From NCBI RefSeq assembly GCF_036898465.1, contig NZ_JARUMJ010000001.1:4836001-4900000 (forward strand): a stretch of 64,000 nucleotides of DNA, written 5' to 3'. Each line of letters opens with the position of its first letter. The first letter of the stretch is position 1. A program made the position numbers and the translations under genes. This document shows, piece after piece, positions 34,693 through 43,781 of this stretch. Origin of the DNA: Streptomyces sp. B21-105. Its GTDB lineage: Bacteria > Actinomycetota > Actinomycetes > Streptomycetales > Streptomycetaceae. Below the pieces are notes generated by a model that was not told the DNA's origin, did no database searches, and saw only the letters and a program-made list of their open reading frames with translations.

Positions 34693-36270
34693 ATGCTTGT
34701 GAGACCCGTCATCGCCTGCGCCGGCCTGGTGGCAGGCGCGATCGTCGCGTTGTCCGGCACCACCGCTCAGGCCGCCACCACCCGCTACGAGGCCGAGTCC
34801 TCCCCGGCGGTCTGCTCCGGCACCATCGACTCCGACTGGACCGGGTACTCCGGCAGCGGTTTCTGCAACGGATCCAACTCCACCGGCGGATATGCCCAGT
34901 TCACCGTGAACGCGGCCACGGCCGGCACGGCGACGCTGAACGTCCGCTTCGCCAACGGCACCGCGGCCGCCCGCCCGGCCTCGCTGGTCGTCAACGGCAC
35001 GACGGTGCAGACGCCGTCCTTCGAGGCCACCGGCGCCTGGTCGACCTGGGTGACGAAAACGCTCACCGTGTCGCTCAACGCCGGCGCCAACACCGTCCGG
35101 CTCAGCCCCACCACGTCCGCCGGACTGCCCAACGTCGACCACCTCGACGCCGACGTGACGGGCACCACGACACCGCCGGCGGGCTCCGCCCTCTACGTGG
35201 CACCGGGCGGCACCGACGGCGCGGCCGGCACCCAGTCCGCGCCGACCACCCTCACCTCGGCGATCAGCCGGGTCGCCGCCGGCGGGACCATCTACCTGCG
35301 CGGCGGCACATACGCCTACGGTTCGACGGTCACCGTCCCGGCCACCAGCAACGGGACCGCGGCCGCCCGCACCACGCTCGCCGCCTACCCGGGTGAGACG
35401 CCGGTGCTGAACTTCTCGGCGCAGAGCGAGAGTTCGAGCAACCGCGGGCTTCAGCTGTTCGGCTCGTACTGGCACGTCAAGGGTCTCGTCGTGGAACGCG
35501 CCGGGGACAACGGGATCTACGTCGGCGGCAGCGACAACATCATCGAGCGCACGGTGACCCGCTACAACCGCGACACGGGACTCCAGCTCGGCCGGATCGC
35601 CTCCAGCACACCCGCCGCCCAGTGGCCGGCCCGCAACCTGATCCTGAGCGCCGAGTCGCACGACAACGCCGACTCCGACGGCGAGGACGCCGACGGCTTC
35701 GCCGCGAAACTCACCACCGGCACCGGAAACGTGTTCCGGTACGCCGTCTCGCACAACAACATCGACGACGGCTGGGACCTCTACACCAAGACCGACACCG
35801 GAGCCATCGGCCCGGTGACCGTCGAGGACTCCCTGTCCTACAACAACGGCACCCTCTCCGACGGGACCGTGAACTCCAACGGCGACCGCAACGGCTACAA
35901 GCTCGGCGGCGACGACATCGCCGTGAACCACGTCGTGCGGCGCAGCATCGCGTTCCACAACGGCAAGCACGGGTTCACCTACAACAGCAACCCGGGCTCC
36001 ATGGCGGTGTCGAACAACCTGAGCGTCGACAACGCCCAGCGCAACTACTCGTGGGACGCGGGGACGTCGGTCTTCCGCGGCAACACGTCCTGCCGGTTCT
36101 CGGTGAGCGGCTCGAACGACAAGACCATCGGCGACGCGGACAGCTCCAACCAGTTCTGGACGGGCTCCAACGGCAGCCGGTGCGCCTCGTACTCGGGCGC
36201 CCTCGGCTGGTCCTTCGCCTCGGACGGCCGCCTGGTCGTGACGCTGGGAGGCAGGCAGGTGACGCTTTGA
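34693..36270 (+). CDS. Secreted pectate lyase, CBM35 plus PL9 domain
   Basis: The 525-residue protein has a signal peptide (residues 1-28, ending TTAQAATT), a CBM35 sugar-binding module (about 30-155: YEAESSPAVCSG, GFCNGSNSTGGYAQFTV, LPNVDHLDAD) and a right-handed beta-helix PL9 catalytic domain (about 165-525). PL9 motifs are GDNGIYVGGSDNIIE, NADSDGEDADGFAAKL, NIDDGWDLYTKTDTGAIG and NGDRNGYKLGGDD; the Lys in the last is the proposed catalytic base. It breaks polygalacturonate by beta-elimination. The 5' promoter and operator suggest sugar control. Confidence 0.85.
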   Translation: MLVRPVIACAGLVAGAIVALSGTTAQAATTRYEAESSPAVCSGTIDSDWTGYSGSGFCNGSNSTGGYAQFTVNAATAGTATLNVRFANGTAAARPASLVVNGTTVQTPSFEATGAWSTWVTKTLTVSLNAGANTVRLSPTTSAGLPNVDHLDADVTGTTTPPAGSALYVAPGGTDGAAGTQSAPTTLTSAISRVAAGGTIYLRGGTYAYGSTVTVPATSNGTAAARTTLAAYPGETPVLNFSAQSESSSNRGLQLFGSYWHVKGLVVERAGDNGIYVGGSDNIIERTVTRYNRDTGLQLGRIASSTPAAQWPARNLILSAESHDNADSDGEDADGFAAKLTTGTGNVFRYAVSHNNIDDGWDLYTKTDTGAIGPVTVEDSLSYNNGTLSDGTVNSNGDRNGYKLGGDDIAVNHVVRRSIAFHNGKHGFTYNSNPGSMAVSNNLSVDNAQRNYSWDAGTSVFRGNTSCRFSVSGSNDKTIGDADSSNQFWTGSNGSRCASYSGALGWSFASDGRLVVTLGGRQVTL

Positions 36271-36355
36271 CGGACGCCGACGCGGACGTCCACGGACAGG
36301 CACCGCCGGTCATGGACATCCGCTGACCGGCACCGCCGGCTCCGTCTTGCGTGCG

Positions 36356-36393
36356 GGATCAGGCCCGGGTCGAGGAGGACTCGGGCCTGATCC
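36356..36393. terminator. Terminator overlapping the Rieske gene 3' end
   Basis: GGATCAGGCCCG at 36356-36367 pairs with CGGGCCTGATCC at 36382-36393. It overlaps the last codons of the reverse Rieske gene and lies 86 bp past the pectate lyase stop, so it can serve the forward transcript. Confidence 0.65.
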
Positions 36394-37438
36394 GCTGTTC
36401 CGGATTCTGCTGTTCCGGATTCTGGTGTTCCGGATAGAACTGGGCGTACCAGCGGCGCAGCGCCCTGATGCCCTTCTCGTGCGGGAGCAGGACCGGACGC
36501 GCCCGGTGGATCTTGTGATCCCAGATCCGCGCCTCCTGCCGTACCTCGCCCAGGGCCGCGGCCCGGAAGACGAGCTTGAGGACCGGTGTCAGGAACGGCG
36601 CCCGGCGCGGTCTGCGGACGTAATACAGCATCCGCAGTTCGCTGGTGCGGTCGTCGACGGGCGTGGAGAGGGCGACGGCGGTCACCGAGAGCACGGGCCC
36701 GTGGGTGCGCACCACCATCACCCCGGGTCCGTACATGAACGCGTCGAAGGTGTTGTCGATGTCCCACCCGAGCACGCGCCGCCGGATCCGTCCGCGCACC
36801 TCGGCGAACGGGCCGTCCGTCGTCCAGTCCTGGACGGGAGGTTCGCTCTGGCCGTGGATGTAGTGGAAGTGGGACTCGTCGACGATGTTCTCGCGCATCT
36901 CCTGGATGTGGACGCGCGCCCGGCAGGTGTCGTCGACCGGTGCGGCGTACTCCCGGGACGTGGTCTCCGGGATGCCGGGGACCTCCCAGTCCGGCTCCGC
37001 CGACCGGTCGGGGCCGACGTACACGAAGACGAGTCCGCTGTGCTCGCGGACCGGGAAGCCGCCCAGGGTCGCTTTCGGGGTGCGGACCGCGAACGGCGCG
37101 TGCACGCACGTCCCGTCCGCCGCGAACCGCCATCCGTGGAACGGGCACTCCACGGCGCCGTCCACGGTCTTCCCGCCGACGCCCAGGTGCGCGCCGTAGT
37201 GCGGGCAGTGCGCGTCCCGCACGGCGGCCCGTCCGTCGCTCCCGCGGAAGGCGATGAGCGCGCGGCCGAAGTAGTGCAGGCTGACGACCTTGCCCGCCCG
37301 CAGGTCACGGCCGCGCAGTACGGCGTACCACCCGTACGGGACGGTGGGCATCGGATACGTGTCGGCCCGCGGATCTCGCTCGGTGGGCAGCCCGGAGCGG
37401 CGGCCGTGGCTTTTGTCATGCGCGCGACGCAAGGTCAT
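36359..37438 (-). CDS. Rieske non-heme iron oxygenase
   Basis: The 359-residue protein has a Rieske domain (about residues 30-135) with [2Fe-2S] ligands in CPHYGAHL and CPFHGW. The catalytic domain has the mononuclear iron site in NIVDESHFHYIHG (two His; Asp of the family triad expected later). The overall pattern is like KshA/cholesterol-desaturase-type oxygenases acting on sterols or related rings. There is no ferredoxin or reductase gene nearby, so electrons must come from elsewhere. The C-terminal ten residues contain repeats (QNPEQQNPEQ), which overlap a terminator hairpin. The ATG at 37438 lies about 200 bp from the divergent deacetylase gene. Confidence 0.85.
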   Translation of the reverse strand: MTLRRAHDKSHGRRSGLPTERDPRADTYPMPTVPYGWYAVLRGRDLRAGKVVSLHYFGRALIAFRGSDGRAAVRDAHCPHYGAHLGVGGKTVDGAVECPFHGWRFAADGTCVHAPFAVRTPKATLGGFPVREHSGLVFVYVGPDRSAEPDWEVPGIPETTSREYAAPVDDTCRARVHIQEMRENIVDESHFHYIHGQSEPPVQDWTTDGPFAEVRGRIRRRVLGWDIDNTFDAFMYGPGVMVVRTHGPVLSVTAVALSTPVDDRTSELRMLYYVRRPRRAPFLTPVLKLVFRAAALGEVRQEARIWDHKIHRARPVLLPHEKGIRALRRWYAQFYPEHQNPEQQNPEQRIRPESSSTRA

Positions 37439-37647
37439 GTGCCGATGCTAGGACAGATCGTCCGCGCAGTGTTCAGCGCTCCCGCTCCCGTACCCGCCTC
37501 CGCCCCCGCCCCTGCCGCCCGGGCGCTCAGGCAGGTGAGGTGTGTGACATCCGGGTCCGCGACGGAACCCCGGACATGTGTTCGTCGTCAAGAAGGACGA
37601 AGTACGCGAACAGGTGAACGCACGGAACGACATGGGGTGGGCGCGCG

Positions 37648-38529
37648 GTGGACAGGCGGATCAGGGGAGCGGCGCTGGCCTGCCTCCTTCTCGCGACGGG
37701 CCTGGCGACGGGCTGCACGACCCGGTCCCACGCGGACTCCTCGTCCTCCTCCGCCACCCCCGGCGCCTCCGCGTCGGCCAAGGGGGCCGGCCGGGGTGAG
37801 GCGGGCGCGCGGGCGGGCACGGCGCCGGACACGAAGGCGGCCACCGCCGCCGCCTACCGCAAGTGGGGGCTCGAACCGCTCGCCGCGCCGCCCGCGCCGC
37901 CCGCGACCAAGCCGTCCCCTCAGCCGGCGGAGGGCGGCGGGGTGCCGGTGATCAGCGAGATACCGACCAAGGAGAAGATCGTCTTCCTCACGTTCGACGA
38001 CGGTGCCGAGAAGGACCCGAAGTTCGTGACGATGATGCGGGAACTGAAGATCCCCTTCACGATGTTCCTGACGGACGCCGCCATCCGCGCCGACTACGGC
38101 TACTTCAAGCCGCTCCAGCACCTCGGCGACGGCGTCCAGAACCACACCCTGACCCACCCGAACCTGCGCACCCTGGGCGCGAGCGCCCAGAAGCGGGAGA
38201 TCTGCGGCCAGCAGACCAAGCTCAAGGCCGAGTACGGCACCACGCCCAGGCTGCTGCGCCCGCCCTACGGCAACTGGAACGAGGACACCCGGGCCGCGGC
38301 GGCGTCCTGCGGCCTCGAGGCGATCGTCCTGTGGCGCGAGTCCATGCAGATCACGAACATGCAGTACCAGCGCGGCGACAAGAAACTCCACCCGGGCGAC
38401 ATCATCCTGGCCCACTTCCGCGGACCGTCCGAGCTCAAGGGCACGACGATGACCGAGATGACGGCGAACATGCTGCGCCACATCCGGGAACAGGGCTTCA
38501 CCGTCGCCCGCCTGGAGGACTACCTCTAG
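37648..38529 (+). CDS. Polysaccharide deacetylase (NodB/CE4), lipoprotein
   Basis: The 293-residue protein has a lipobox (GLATGCTTR, Cys near residue 23), a Ser/Ala/Gly linker (about 25-60), then a NodB domain (residues about 105-293). Motifs: LTFDDGAEKD (catalytic Asp and metal Asp), HTLTHPNL (metal His pair), RPPYGNWNEDTR and HPGDIILAHF. It deacetylates peptidoglycan or another N-acetylated polymer outside the membrane. GTG 37648 is used. It converges with the SpoIIE-type gene with a 4-bp stop overlap. Confidence 0.85.
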   Translation: MDRRIRGAALACLLLATGLATGCTTRSHADSSSSSATPGASASAKGAGRGEAGARAGTAPDTKAATAAAYRKWGLEPLAAPPAPPATKPSPQPAEGGGVPVISEIPTKEKIVFLTFDDGAEKDPKFVTMMRELKIPFTMFLTDAAIRADYGYFKPLQHLGDGVQNHTLTHPNLRTLGASAQKREICGQQTKLKAEYGTTPRLLRPPYGNWNEDTRAAAASCGLEAIVLWRESMQITNMQYQRGDKKLHPGDIILAHFRGPSELKGTTMTEMTANMLRHIREQGFTVARLEDYL

Positions 38530-41036
38530 GACTGCCTTCGGGACTGCCTCCGGGACGACTCCTGGGACGGCTCCCCGGGCGGCGCCGGCTCCTCCGTCCC
38601 GGCCGGAAGGGACTGTTCCGCCCAGATGGTCTTGCCGGTGGACGTCTGGCGGGTGCCCCAGCGCTCCGCGATCTGGGCGACGAGGAGCAGCCCGCGCCCG
38701 CCCTCGTCGAAGACCCGGGCCCGCCGCAGGTGCGGGGCGGTGCCGCTGCCGTCGGAGACCTCGCAGATGAGCGACGTGTCGCGGATGAGCCGCAGCACGA
38801 TGGGGTCGCCGCCGTACCGCACGGCGTTCGTGACGAGTTCGCTGACGATCAGCTCGGTGGCGAACGCGGCCTCCGTCAGTCCCCACGCGGCCAGCTGTTC
38901 GCCCGCCAGCTTGCGCGCCCCGGCCACCGCCGCGGGATCGCGAGCCACCTGCCAGGTGCGCACCTTGTCGGCGTCCAGCGCGGCGGTGCGCGCCAGCATC
39001 AGCACGATGTCGTCGCCGGGACGGTCGCTCAGCACCGTGCGCAGCACGTCGTCGCAGGTCTCCTCCAACGGCGCCAGCGCCGCGGCCGGGCCGCTCAACG
39101 CCCGGTGCAGCAGGGCGAGACCGGCGTCGATGTCGCGGTCGGCGGCCTCGACCAGGCCGTCGGTGTAGAGGGCGAGCAGGCTGCCCTCGGCCAGCTCCAC
39201 CTCGACGGACTCGAACGGCAGCCCGCCGAGCCCGAGCGGCGGCCCGGCCGGCAGGTCCAGGAACCGCACGCCGCCGTCGGGGGTGACCAGGGCGGGCGGC
39301 GGATGCCCGGCGCGGGCCATGGTGCACCGCCGGGACACCGGGTCGTACACGGCGTACACGCAGGTCGCCCCGACCTCCCCGGACGCGTCCTGCGCGCGCC
39401 CGCGGGCCTCCGGGCCCTCCTCCCGGTCGAGCCTGAGGACGAGGTCGTCGAGCTGGGTGAGCAGTTCGTCGGGGGCGAGGTCTACGTCCGCGAGGGTCCG
39501 TACGGCGGTCCGCAGCCGGCCCATCGTGGCCGACGCGTGGATGCCGTGGCCCACCACGTCGCCCACGACCAGCGCGACCCGGGCGCCGGACAGCGGGATG
39601 ACGTCGAACCAGTCGCCGCCCACGTCGACGCCGGACCCGGCGGGCAGATAGCGGTAGGCCACCTCCAACGCCGTCAGCTCACGCGGCCGCACGGGCAGCA
39701 GGCTGCGCTGGAGCGCCAGCGCCGTGCGGCGTTCCCTGGTGTAGCGGCGGGCGTTGTCGACGCTCACCGCCGCCCGCGCGACGATCTCCTCGGCGAGCAG
39801 CAGGTCGTCCTCGCTGAAGGTGTCCCCGGTGCGGTGCCGCAGGAAGTGCACCAGGCCGAGGGTGACTCCGCGGGCGCGCAGCGGGACCAGCATCAGCGAG
39901 TGGATCATGTACTTCGAGACGGTTTCGGCGCGGGCCTGGGAGGACCTGATCCACTCCTGGATCCCCGGCTCGCCGGCCGTGTGCCGGGCGCCCCGGCCGG
40001 CGATCAGCGTGCGCATCGGCGGTGTCATGACCGGATAGCGCACGGCGTCGCCCGGGGCCGCCACCGACTCCGGGCAGCCCTCGAGCACCGACCGCTGCGC
40101 CGCGCGGCGTACGACGACGGGCTGGTCCGTGCGCACCGGTTCCGGCTCGTCGCCGAGGACGACGGACTCCAGCAGATCCACCGTGACGAAGTCGGCGAAC
40201 CCCTCGACGGCCACGTCGGCCAGTTCCTCCACCGTGCGGGTCACGTCCAGGGCGCTGCCGATGCGCAGGCCGGCGTCGTTGAGGACCGCGAGGCGACGGC
40301 GCGCCCAGTGCTGTTCGGTGGTGTCGAAGACGGCCGCCGAGACGCCGAGCACCCGGCCGGCCTCGTCCTTCAGGGGTGAGATGAACATCGACCAGGCGCG
40401 TTCCCGGGTCTCGCCGGGCGCCCTGCCGTGCGCCTCGTGGAACACGGTCTCGCCGGTGCGCAGAACCTGCCGCTGCAGCCGGTCGTACTCGTCGAACGGC
40501 TCCGTGGGCTCGATCTCCCACAGGGTCCGGCCCCGCATCTCCTCGACGGTCAGGCCCATCACGTGGGCCATCGTCGCGTTGGCCGACACCAGCCGCGCGT
40601 CACGGTCGTAGACCGCCACCGGGACGGGGAGCTGCGCGAGGGTGAGGTCCCACAGGGCGGCCGTGGCCGGCTCGGCCCGTTCGGGTTCGCCCATCGGTCG
40701 CGCGCCGGTCACCAGCCAGAGCCGCCCGGGGCCGGCGTCCGCCATCGGCGTCGCCTGCAGCCGCAGCACGACCCGGTCGCCGCTGCGGTGCCGCAACGCC
40801 ACCTCGCCGGTCGCCCGGCGGCCGGCGGTGACATGCCGCCGCGCCGACTCGGGCAGCCCCGCGGCGAGCAGGTCGGCGGCCGGCCGGCCCACCGCCTCGG
40901 CGGCCCCGTACCCCAGCAGCTGCTCGGCTGCCGCGCTCCACACCATGATCGCCCCACGGGCGTCGACGACGACCGCGAAGTCCTCCGGCACGCGTTCCGG
41001 CGTCATGCCCCGGGATGTGACGCCTCTACCGTTCAT
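38526..41036 (-). CDS. Multidomain SpoIIE-type phosphatase with PAS, GAF and HATPase domains
   Basis: The 836-residue protein has two PAS domains (about residues 15-135 and 150-260; DTTEQHWARRRLAVL marks the second's end), a GAF domain (about 270-450), a PP2C-SpoIIE phosphatase (about 470-695: GSGVDVGGDWFDVIPLSG, VGDVVGHGIHASATM, ARAGHPPPALV, ALYTDGLVE) and a C-terminal RsbW-like HATPase (about 705-815: ELIVSELVTNAVRYGG, CEVSDGSGTAPHLRRA, GRGLLLV). This layout integrates redox or light signals with anti-sigma switching. ATG 41036 is used; ATG 41006 is an alternative. It is divergent from the ECF41 gene. Confidence 0.9.
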   Translation of the reverse strand: MNGRGVTSRGMTPERVPEDFAVVVDARGAIMVWSAAAEQLLGYGAAEAVGRPAADLLAAGLPESARRHVTAGRRATGEVALRHRSGDRVVLRLQATPMADAGPGRLWLVTGARPMGEPERAEPATAALWDLTLAQLPVPVAVYDRDARLVSANATMAHVMGLTVEEMRGRTLWEIEPTEPFDEYDRLQRQVLRTGETVFHEAHGRAPGETRERAWSMFISPLKDEAGRVLGVSAAVFDTTEQHWARRRLAVLNDAGLRIGSALDVTRTVEELADVAVEGFADFVTVDLLESVVLGDEPEPVRTDQPVVVRRAAQRSVLEGCPESVAAPGDAVRYPVMTPPMRTLIAGRGARHTAGEPGIQEWIRSSQARAETVSKYMIHSLMLVPLRARGVTLGLVHFLRHRTGDTFSEDDLLLAEEIVARAAVSVDNARRYTRERRTALALQRSLLPVRPRELTALEVAYRYLPAGSGVDVGGDWFDVIPLSGARVALVVGDVVGHGIHASATMGRLRTAVRTLADVDLAPDELLTQLDDLVLRLDREEGPEARGRAQDASGEVGATCVYAVYDPVSRRCTMARAGHPPPALVTPDGGVRFLDLPAGPPLGLGGLPFESVEVELAEGSLLALYTDGLVEAADRDIDAGLALLHRALSGPAAALAPLEETCDDVLRTVLSDRPGDDIVLMLARTAALDADKVRTWQVARDPAAVAGARKLAGEQLAAWGLTEAAFATELIVSELVTNAVRYGGDPIVLRLIRDTSLICEVSDGSGTAPHLRRARVFDEGGRGLLLVAQIAERWGTRQTSTGKTIWAEQSLPAGTEEPAPPGEPSQESSRRQSRRQS

Positions 41037-41305
41037 GGGCCGCTCCGCCTCGCTCTCGCCCGGCCGCCGCGGGCCGCGCACGCCGGCCGGGGAACATCCG
41101 TGCGGAGCCCGAACCTCCGACGCACCCGTCCGTCGCGTCCAGTCTGGCAGCGGTACGACGACTCTGCGGGCGGCTCGGCGGATCTTGGGCGCGAGGAGTG
41201 AGGCGAAGGGCCCCGCACCGCTCGCCCCCTTTCGGCTGTCATCCGTCGGGCGTTCCGGTCGGGGCGGTTGGCGGTTGTCGGTTGGCCGGTTGCCGCTGTC
41301 CGCTG

Positions 41306-41314
41306 CCCCCCCCC
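41306..41314. repeat. Poly-C tract of nine in the ECF41 promoter
   Basis: Nine consecutive C lie 16 bp before a TAGAAT -10-like hexamer (41330-41335), where a -35 element would sit. Slippage would change promoter spacing. TGTCCGC (41297-41303) and CGTC (41314-41317) flank the tract. Confidence 0.7.
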
Positions 41315-41342
41315 GTCGGTGGTTCGCTCTAGAATCCCGGTC

Positions 41343-42287
41343 ATGGCCCTGACCATGAGCGAAGTGGACCGGTTCGAGGCGGCGCGACCCCGTCTGGGGG
41401 CCATCGCCTACCGCCTCCTCGGCTCGGCCAGCGAGGCGGAGGACGCCGTACAGGAGACCTACCTGCGCTGGCAGGCCGCCGACGTCGAGCGCATCGAGGT
41501 CCCCGAGGCCTGGCTGACGAAGGTGCTCACCAACCTGTGCCTCAACCAGCTCACCTCGGCCCGCGCACGGCGTGAGACCTACGTGGGCCAGTGGCTCCCC
41601 GAGCCGCTGCTCGCCGGGGACCCGATGCTCGGCCCGGCCGACACGGCCGAACAGCGCGAGTCGGTGTCGTACGCGGTGCTCGCCCTGCTGGAGCGTCTCT
41701 CCCCCAACGAGCGGGCGGTGTACGTGCTGCGGGAGGCGTTCGACTACCCGCACCGGGAGATCGCCGCGATCCTCGACCTCACCGAGTCCGCCAGCCAACA
41801 GATCTTCCACCGCGCCAAGAAGCACGTCGCGGAGGGCAGGACCCGCACCGAGATCGACGAGGCCGCCGCCCGGCGGATCATCGACGAGTTCCTGGAGGCC
41901 GCGACCAGCGGCCGCACCGAACCGCTCGTGCGGCTGCTGACCCAGGACGCCGTCTCGATCGGGGACGGCGGCGGAAAGGTCCCGGCCCGCGCCAAGGCGT
42001 TCGAGGGCGCCCTCGCCGTCGCGAAGTTCCTGCGGGGCCTGTTCAAGCCCGGCGAGGCCAAGCGCGCCCTGGTCGGCGAGTCGATCGAGATGTACGCCGC
42101 GACCGCCAACGGCGGCCCCGCCGTCGTGGCGGTCGTCGACGGACGGGTCATCGGCGTCATGTGCCTGGAGGTCAACGACGACGGCATCGCCGCGGTCCGC
42201 AACCAGGTCAACCCCGACAAGCTCGAACGCGCGACCGAGCAGTGGGTGACCGCCGACCACGGCGAACCCTTGATCGTCGCCTTCTGA
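41343..42287 (+). CDS. ECF41-type RNA polymerase sigma factor with SnoaL-like C-terminal domain
   Basis: The 314-residue protein has sigma2 (residues 10-75: LRLLGSASEAEDAVQETYLRW-type), sigma4 (115-165: LERLSPNERAVYVLREAF, YPHREIAAIL) and an about 130-residue C-terminal SnoaL-like extension (VPARAKAFEGALAVAKFLRG). The ECF41 hallmarks WLPEP, DGGGKV and NPDKL are all present. In this group the extension regulates activity instead of a separate anti-sigma factor. The neighbouring FAD oxidoreductase is a typical partner. A TAGAAT -10-like box lies eight bases before the ATG with no ribosome site, implying leaderless mRNA. Confidence 0.9.
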   Translation: MALTMSEVDRFEAARPRLGAIAYRLLGSASEAEDAVQETYLRWQAADVERIEVPEAWLTKVLTNLCLNQLTSARARRETYVGQWLPEPLLAGDPMLGPADTAEQRESVSYAVLALLERLSPNERAVYVLREAFDYPHREIAAILDLTESASQQIFHRAKKHVAEGRTRTEIDEAAARRIIDEFLEAATSGRTEPLVRLLTQDAVSIGDGGGKVPARAKAFEGALAVAKFLRGLFKPGEAKRALVGESIEMYAATANGGPAVVAVVDGRVIGVMCLEVNDDGIAAVRNQVNPDKLERATEQWVTADHGEPLIVAF

Positions 42288-42345
42288 GCCCGCTCTGAGC
42301 CCGCCCTGAGCCTGGTCTGAGCCTGTTGGGAGCCCGTTCTGGGCG
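42284..42345. repeat. Degenerate 10-12-bp repeat after the ECF41 stop
   Basis: Units TCTGAGCCCGC, TCTGAGCCCGCC, CTGAGCCTGG and TCTGAGCCTGT follow one another from the stop codon. No strong terminator hairpin is visible between the sigma gene and the FAD oxidoreductase promoter. Confidence 0.6.
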
Positions 42346-42421
42346 TCCTTCGGCCTCGCTCTGGCCTGTTCTGAGGTCGTTTCGATCCGATCTGGACCGT
42401 TCCGGCCTCCCTCGGTATCGG

Positions 42422-42437
42422 TGTGAGCTGCTTCACA
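42422..42437. promoter_or_regulatory. CRP-type palindrome upstream of the FAD oxidoreductase
   Basis: TGTGA and TCACA are separated by six bases (GCTGCT), the exact core form of a Crp/Fnr-type site. It lies 10 bp upstream of a TGTCAGG -35 candidate and about 70 bp before the ATG. Confidence 0.55.
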
Positions 42438-42446
42438 TCCCATACC

Positions 42447-42473
42447 TGTCAGGAAACGGCGGGCCGCCCGGTT
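42447..42473 (+). promoter_or_regulatory. Candidate ECF41-type promoter of the FAD oxidoreductase
   Basis: TGTCAGG, a 15-bp spacer and CGGTT resemble the published ECF41 consensus TGTCACA-N16-CGTC with deviations in both elements. The placement directly after the sigma gene supports it. Confidence 0.4.
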
Positions 42474-42509
42474 CAGGAGGCGAAGCCGCTCAAGACAGGG
42501 AGCAGAGAT

Positions 42510-43781
42510 ATGCAGCAGCACCGCATCATCGTCCTCGGAGCCGGATACACCGGAGCCATCGCCGCGGGCCGCCTCGCCCGGCGGCTGCGCCCGGAAGACG
42601 TCACCGTCACCCTCGTCAACGCCGAAACCGACTTCGTCGAGCGTGTCCGTATGCACCAGCTCGCGGTGGGCCAGGATCTCGCACCCCGGCCGCTCGACGA
42701 GATGTTCGCGGGCACCGGCGTCGAGCTGAAGGTCGCGCGGGTCACCGGTGTCGACGTCGACCGCAAGTCCGTGGCCGTCGTCGACGCGAACGGCACCGAG
42801 GAGCTGGCCTACGACACCCTCGTGTACGCCCTCGGCAGCGGCTGGAACGACCAGGGCGTCCCCGGCGTCGCCGAGCACGCCCACCAGATCGCCGGCCGCC
42901 CCGGGGCGCTCCGCCTGCGTGAACGCCTGGCCCAGCTCACGGCCGGGCAGCCCGTGGTCGTGGTCGGCGGCGGTCTCACCGGCGTGGAGGCGGTGACCGA
43001 GATCGCCGAGGCCCGCCCCGACCTCGACGTGTCCCTCGCCGCACACGGCGGCCTCGGCGACTGGCTCTCGCCCAAGGGCAGCGGGCATCTGCGGAAGGTC
43101 TTCGGCCGGCTCGGCATCACCGTGCACGAGCACACCGCCGTCACCGGCGTCGAGGCCGACCGGATCACCACCGGCGACCGCGGGTCGGTACCGGCCGCGG
43201 TCACCGTGTGGACGACCGGCTTCGCCGTCCACCCGATCGCGAAGGCCACCGCCCTGGAGGTCACCGACACCGGCCGGATCGTGGTCGACGGCACCATGCG
43301 CTCGGTCTCACACCCGGACGTGTACGCCGTCGGCGACGCGGCCATCGCGAACGGCGTCGGCGGCAAGCCGCTGCGGATGTCGTGCGCCTCGGGCGTCCCC
43401 ATGGCGTGGCAGGCCGCCGACGCCATCGCGGCGCGCCTGACCGGCGGGAAACTCCCGGACACGCCGCTGCGCTACTTCAACCAGTGCATCTCGCTGGGGC
43501 GCAGGGAGGGCCTGATCCAGTACGTCACCGGCGACGACCGCGCCGTGCGGGCGGCCCTGACGGGACGGCTCGCCGCCGTCTACAAGGAACTGATCTGCAA
43601 GGGCGCGGCCTGGGGTGTCGCCAACCCGGTGCTCGGACCGTCCCGCCGCCGCCGCGTCGTGCGCGAGCAGGAGGCCGCGGCGAACACGGGAGCTCCGGTG
43701 AGCTCGCCCGTCCCGACCGGCTCACCCGTCCCGACCGCTCCGGTGGGCTCGACGGGCCCGGGGGTCAAGGCGTCGGCATGA
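42510..43781 (+). CDS. FAD-dependent NAD(P)H oxidoreductase, NDH-2 type
   Basis: The 423-residue protein has an FAD-binding Rossmann motif (IIVLGAGYTGAIAAGRLARR, residues 5-24), a second nucleotide motif VVVVGGGLTGVEAVTEIAEA (about 145-164) and the FAD motif HPDVYAVGDAA (about 270). NDH-2-like membrane interaction is possible via the C-terminal region. The last 45 residues are Pro/Ser/Thr-rich (PVSSPVPTGSPVPTAPVG). It follows the ECF41 gene and is its probable target; ECF41 clusters often include such oxidoreductases. ATG with GGGAG about nine bases upstream. Confidence 0.9.
   Translation: MQQHRIIVLGAGYTGAIAAGRLARRLRPEDVTVTLVNAETDFVERVRMHQLAVGQDLAPRPLDEMFAGTGVELKVARVTGVDVDRKSVAVVDANGTEELAYDTLVYALGSGWNDQGVPGVAEHAHQIAGRPGALRLRERLAQLTAGQPVVVVGGGLTGVEAVTEIAEARPDLDVSLAAHGGLGDWLSPKGSGHLRKVFGRLGITVHEHTAVTGVEADRITTGDRGSVPAAVTVWTTGFAVHPIAKATALEVTDTGRIVVDGTMRSVSHPDVYAVGDAAIANGVGGKPLRMSCASGVPMAWQAADAIAARLTGGKLPDTPLRYFNQCISLGRREGLIQYVTGDDRAVRAALTGRLAAVYKELICKGAAWGVANPVLGPSRRRRVVREQEAAANTGAPVSSPVPTGSPVPTAPVGSTGPGVKASA

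Noticed and set aside
38526..43232. A 1568-codon reverse frame across the ECF41 and FAD oxidoreductase genes
   Set aside because: Only the part up to 41036 has conserved domains. The rest is a GC-rich antisense shadow of two well-supported forward genes.
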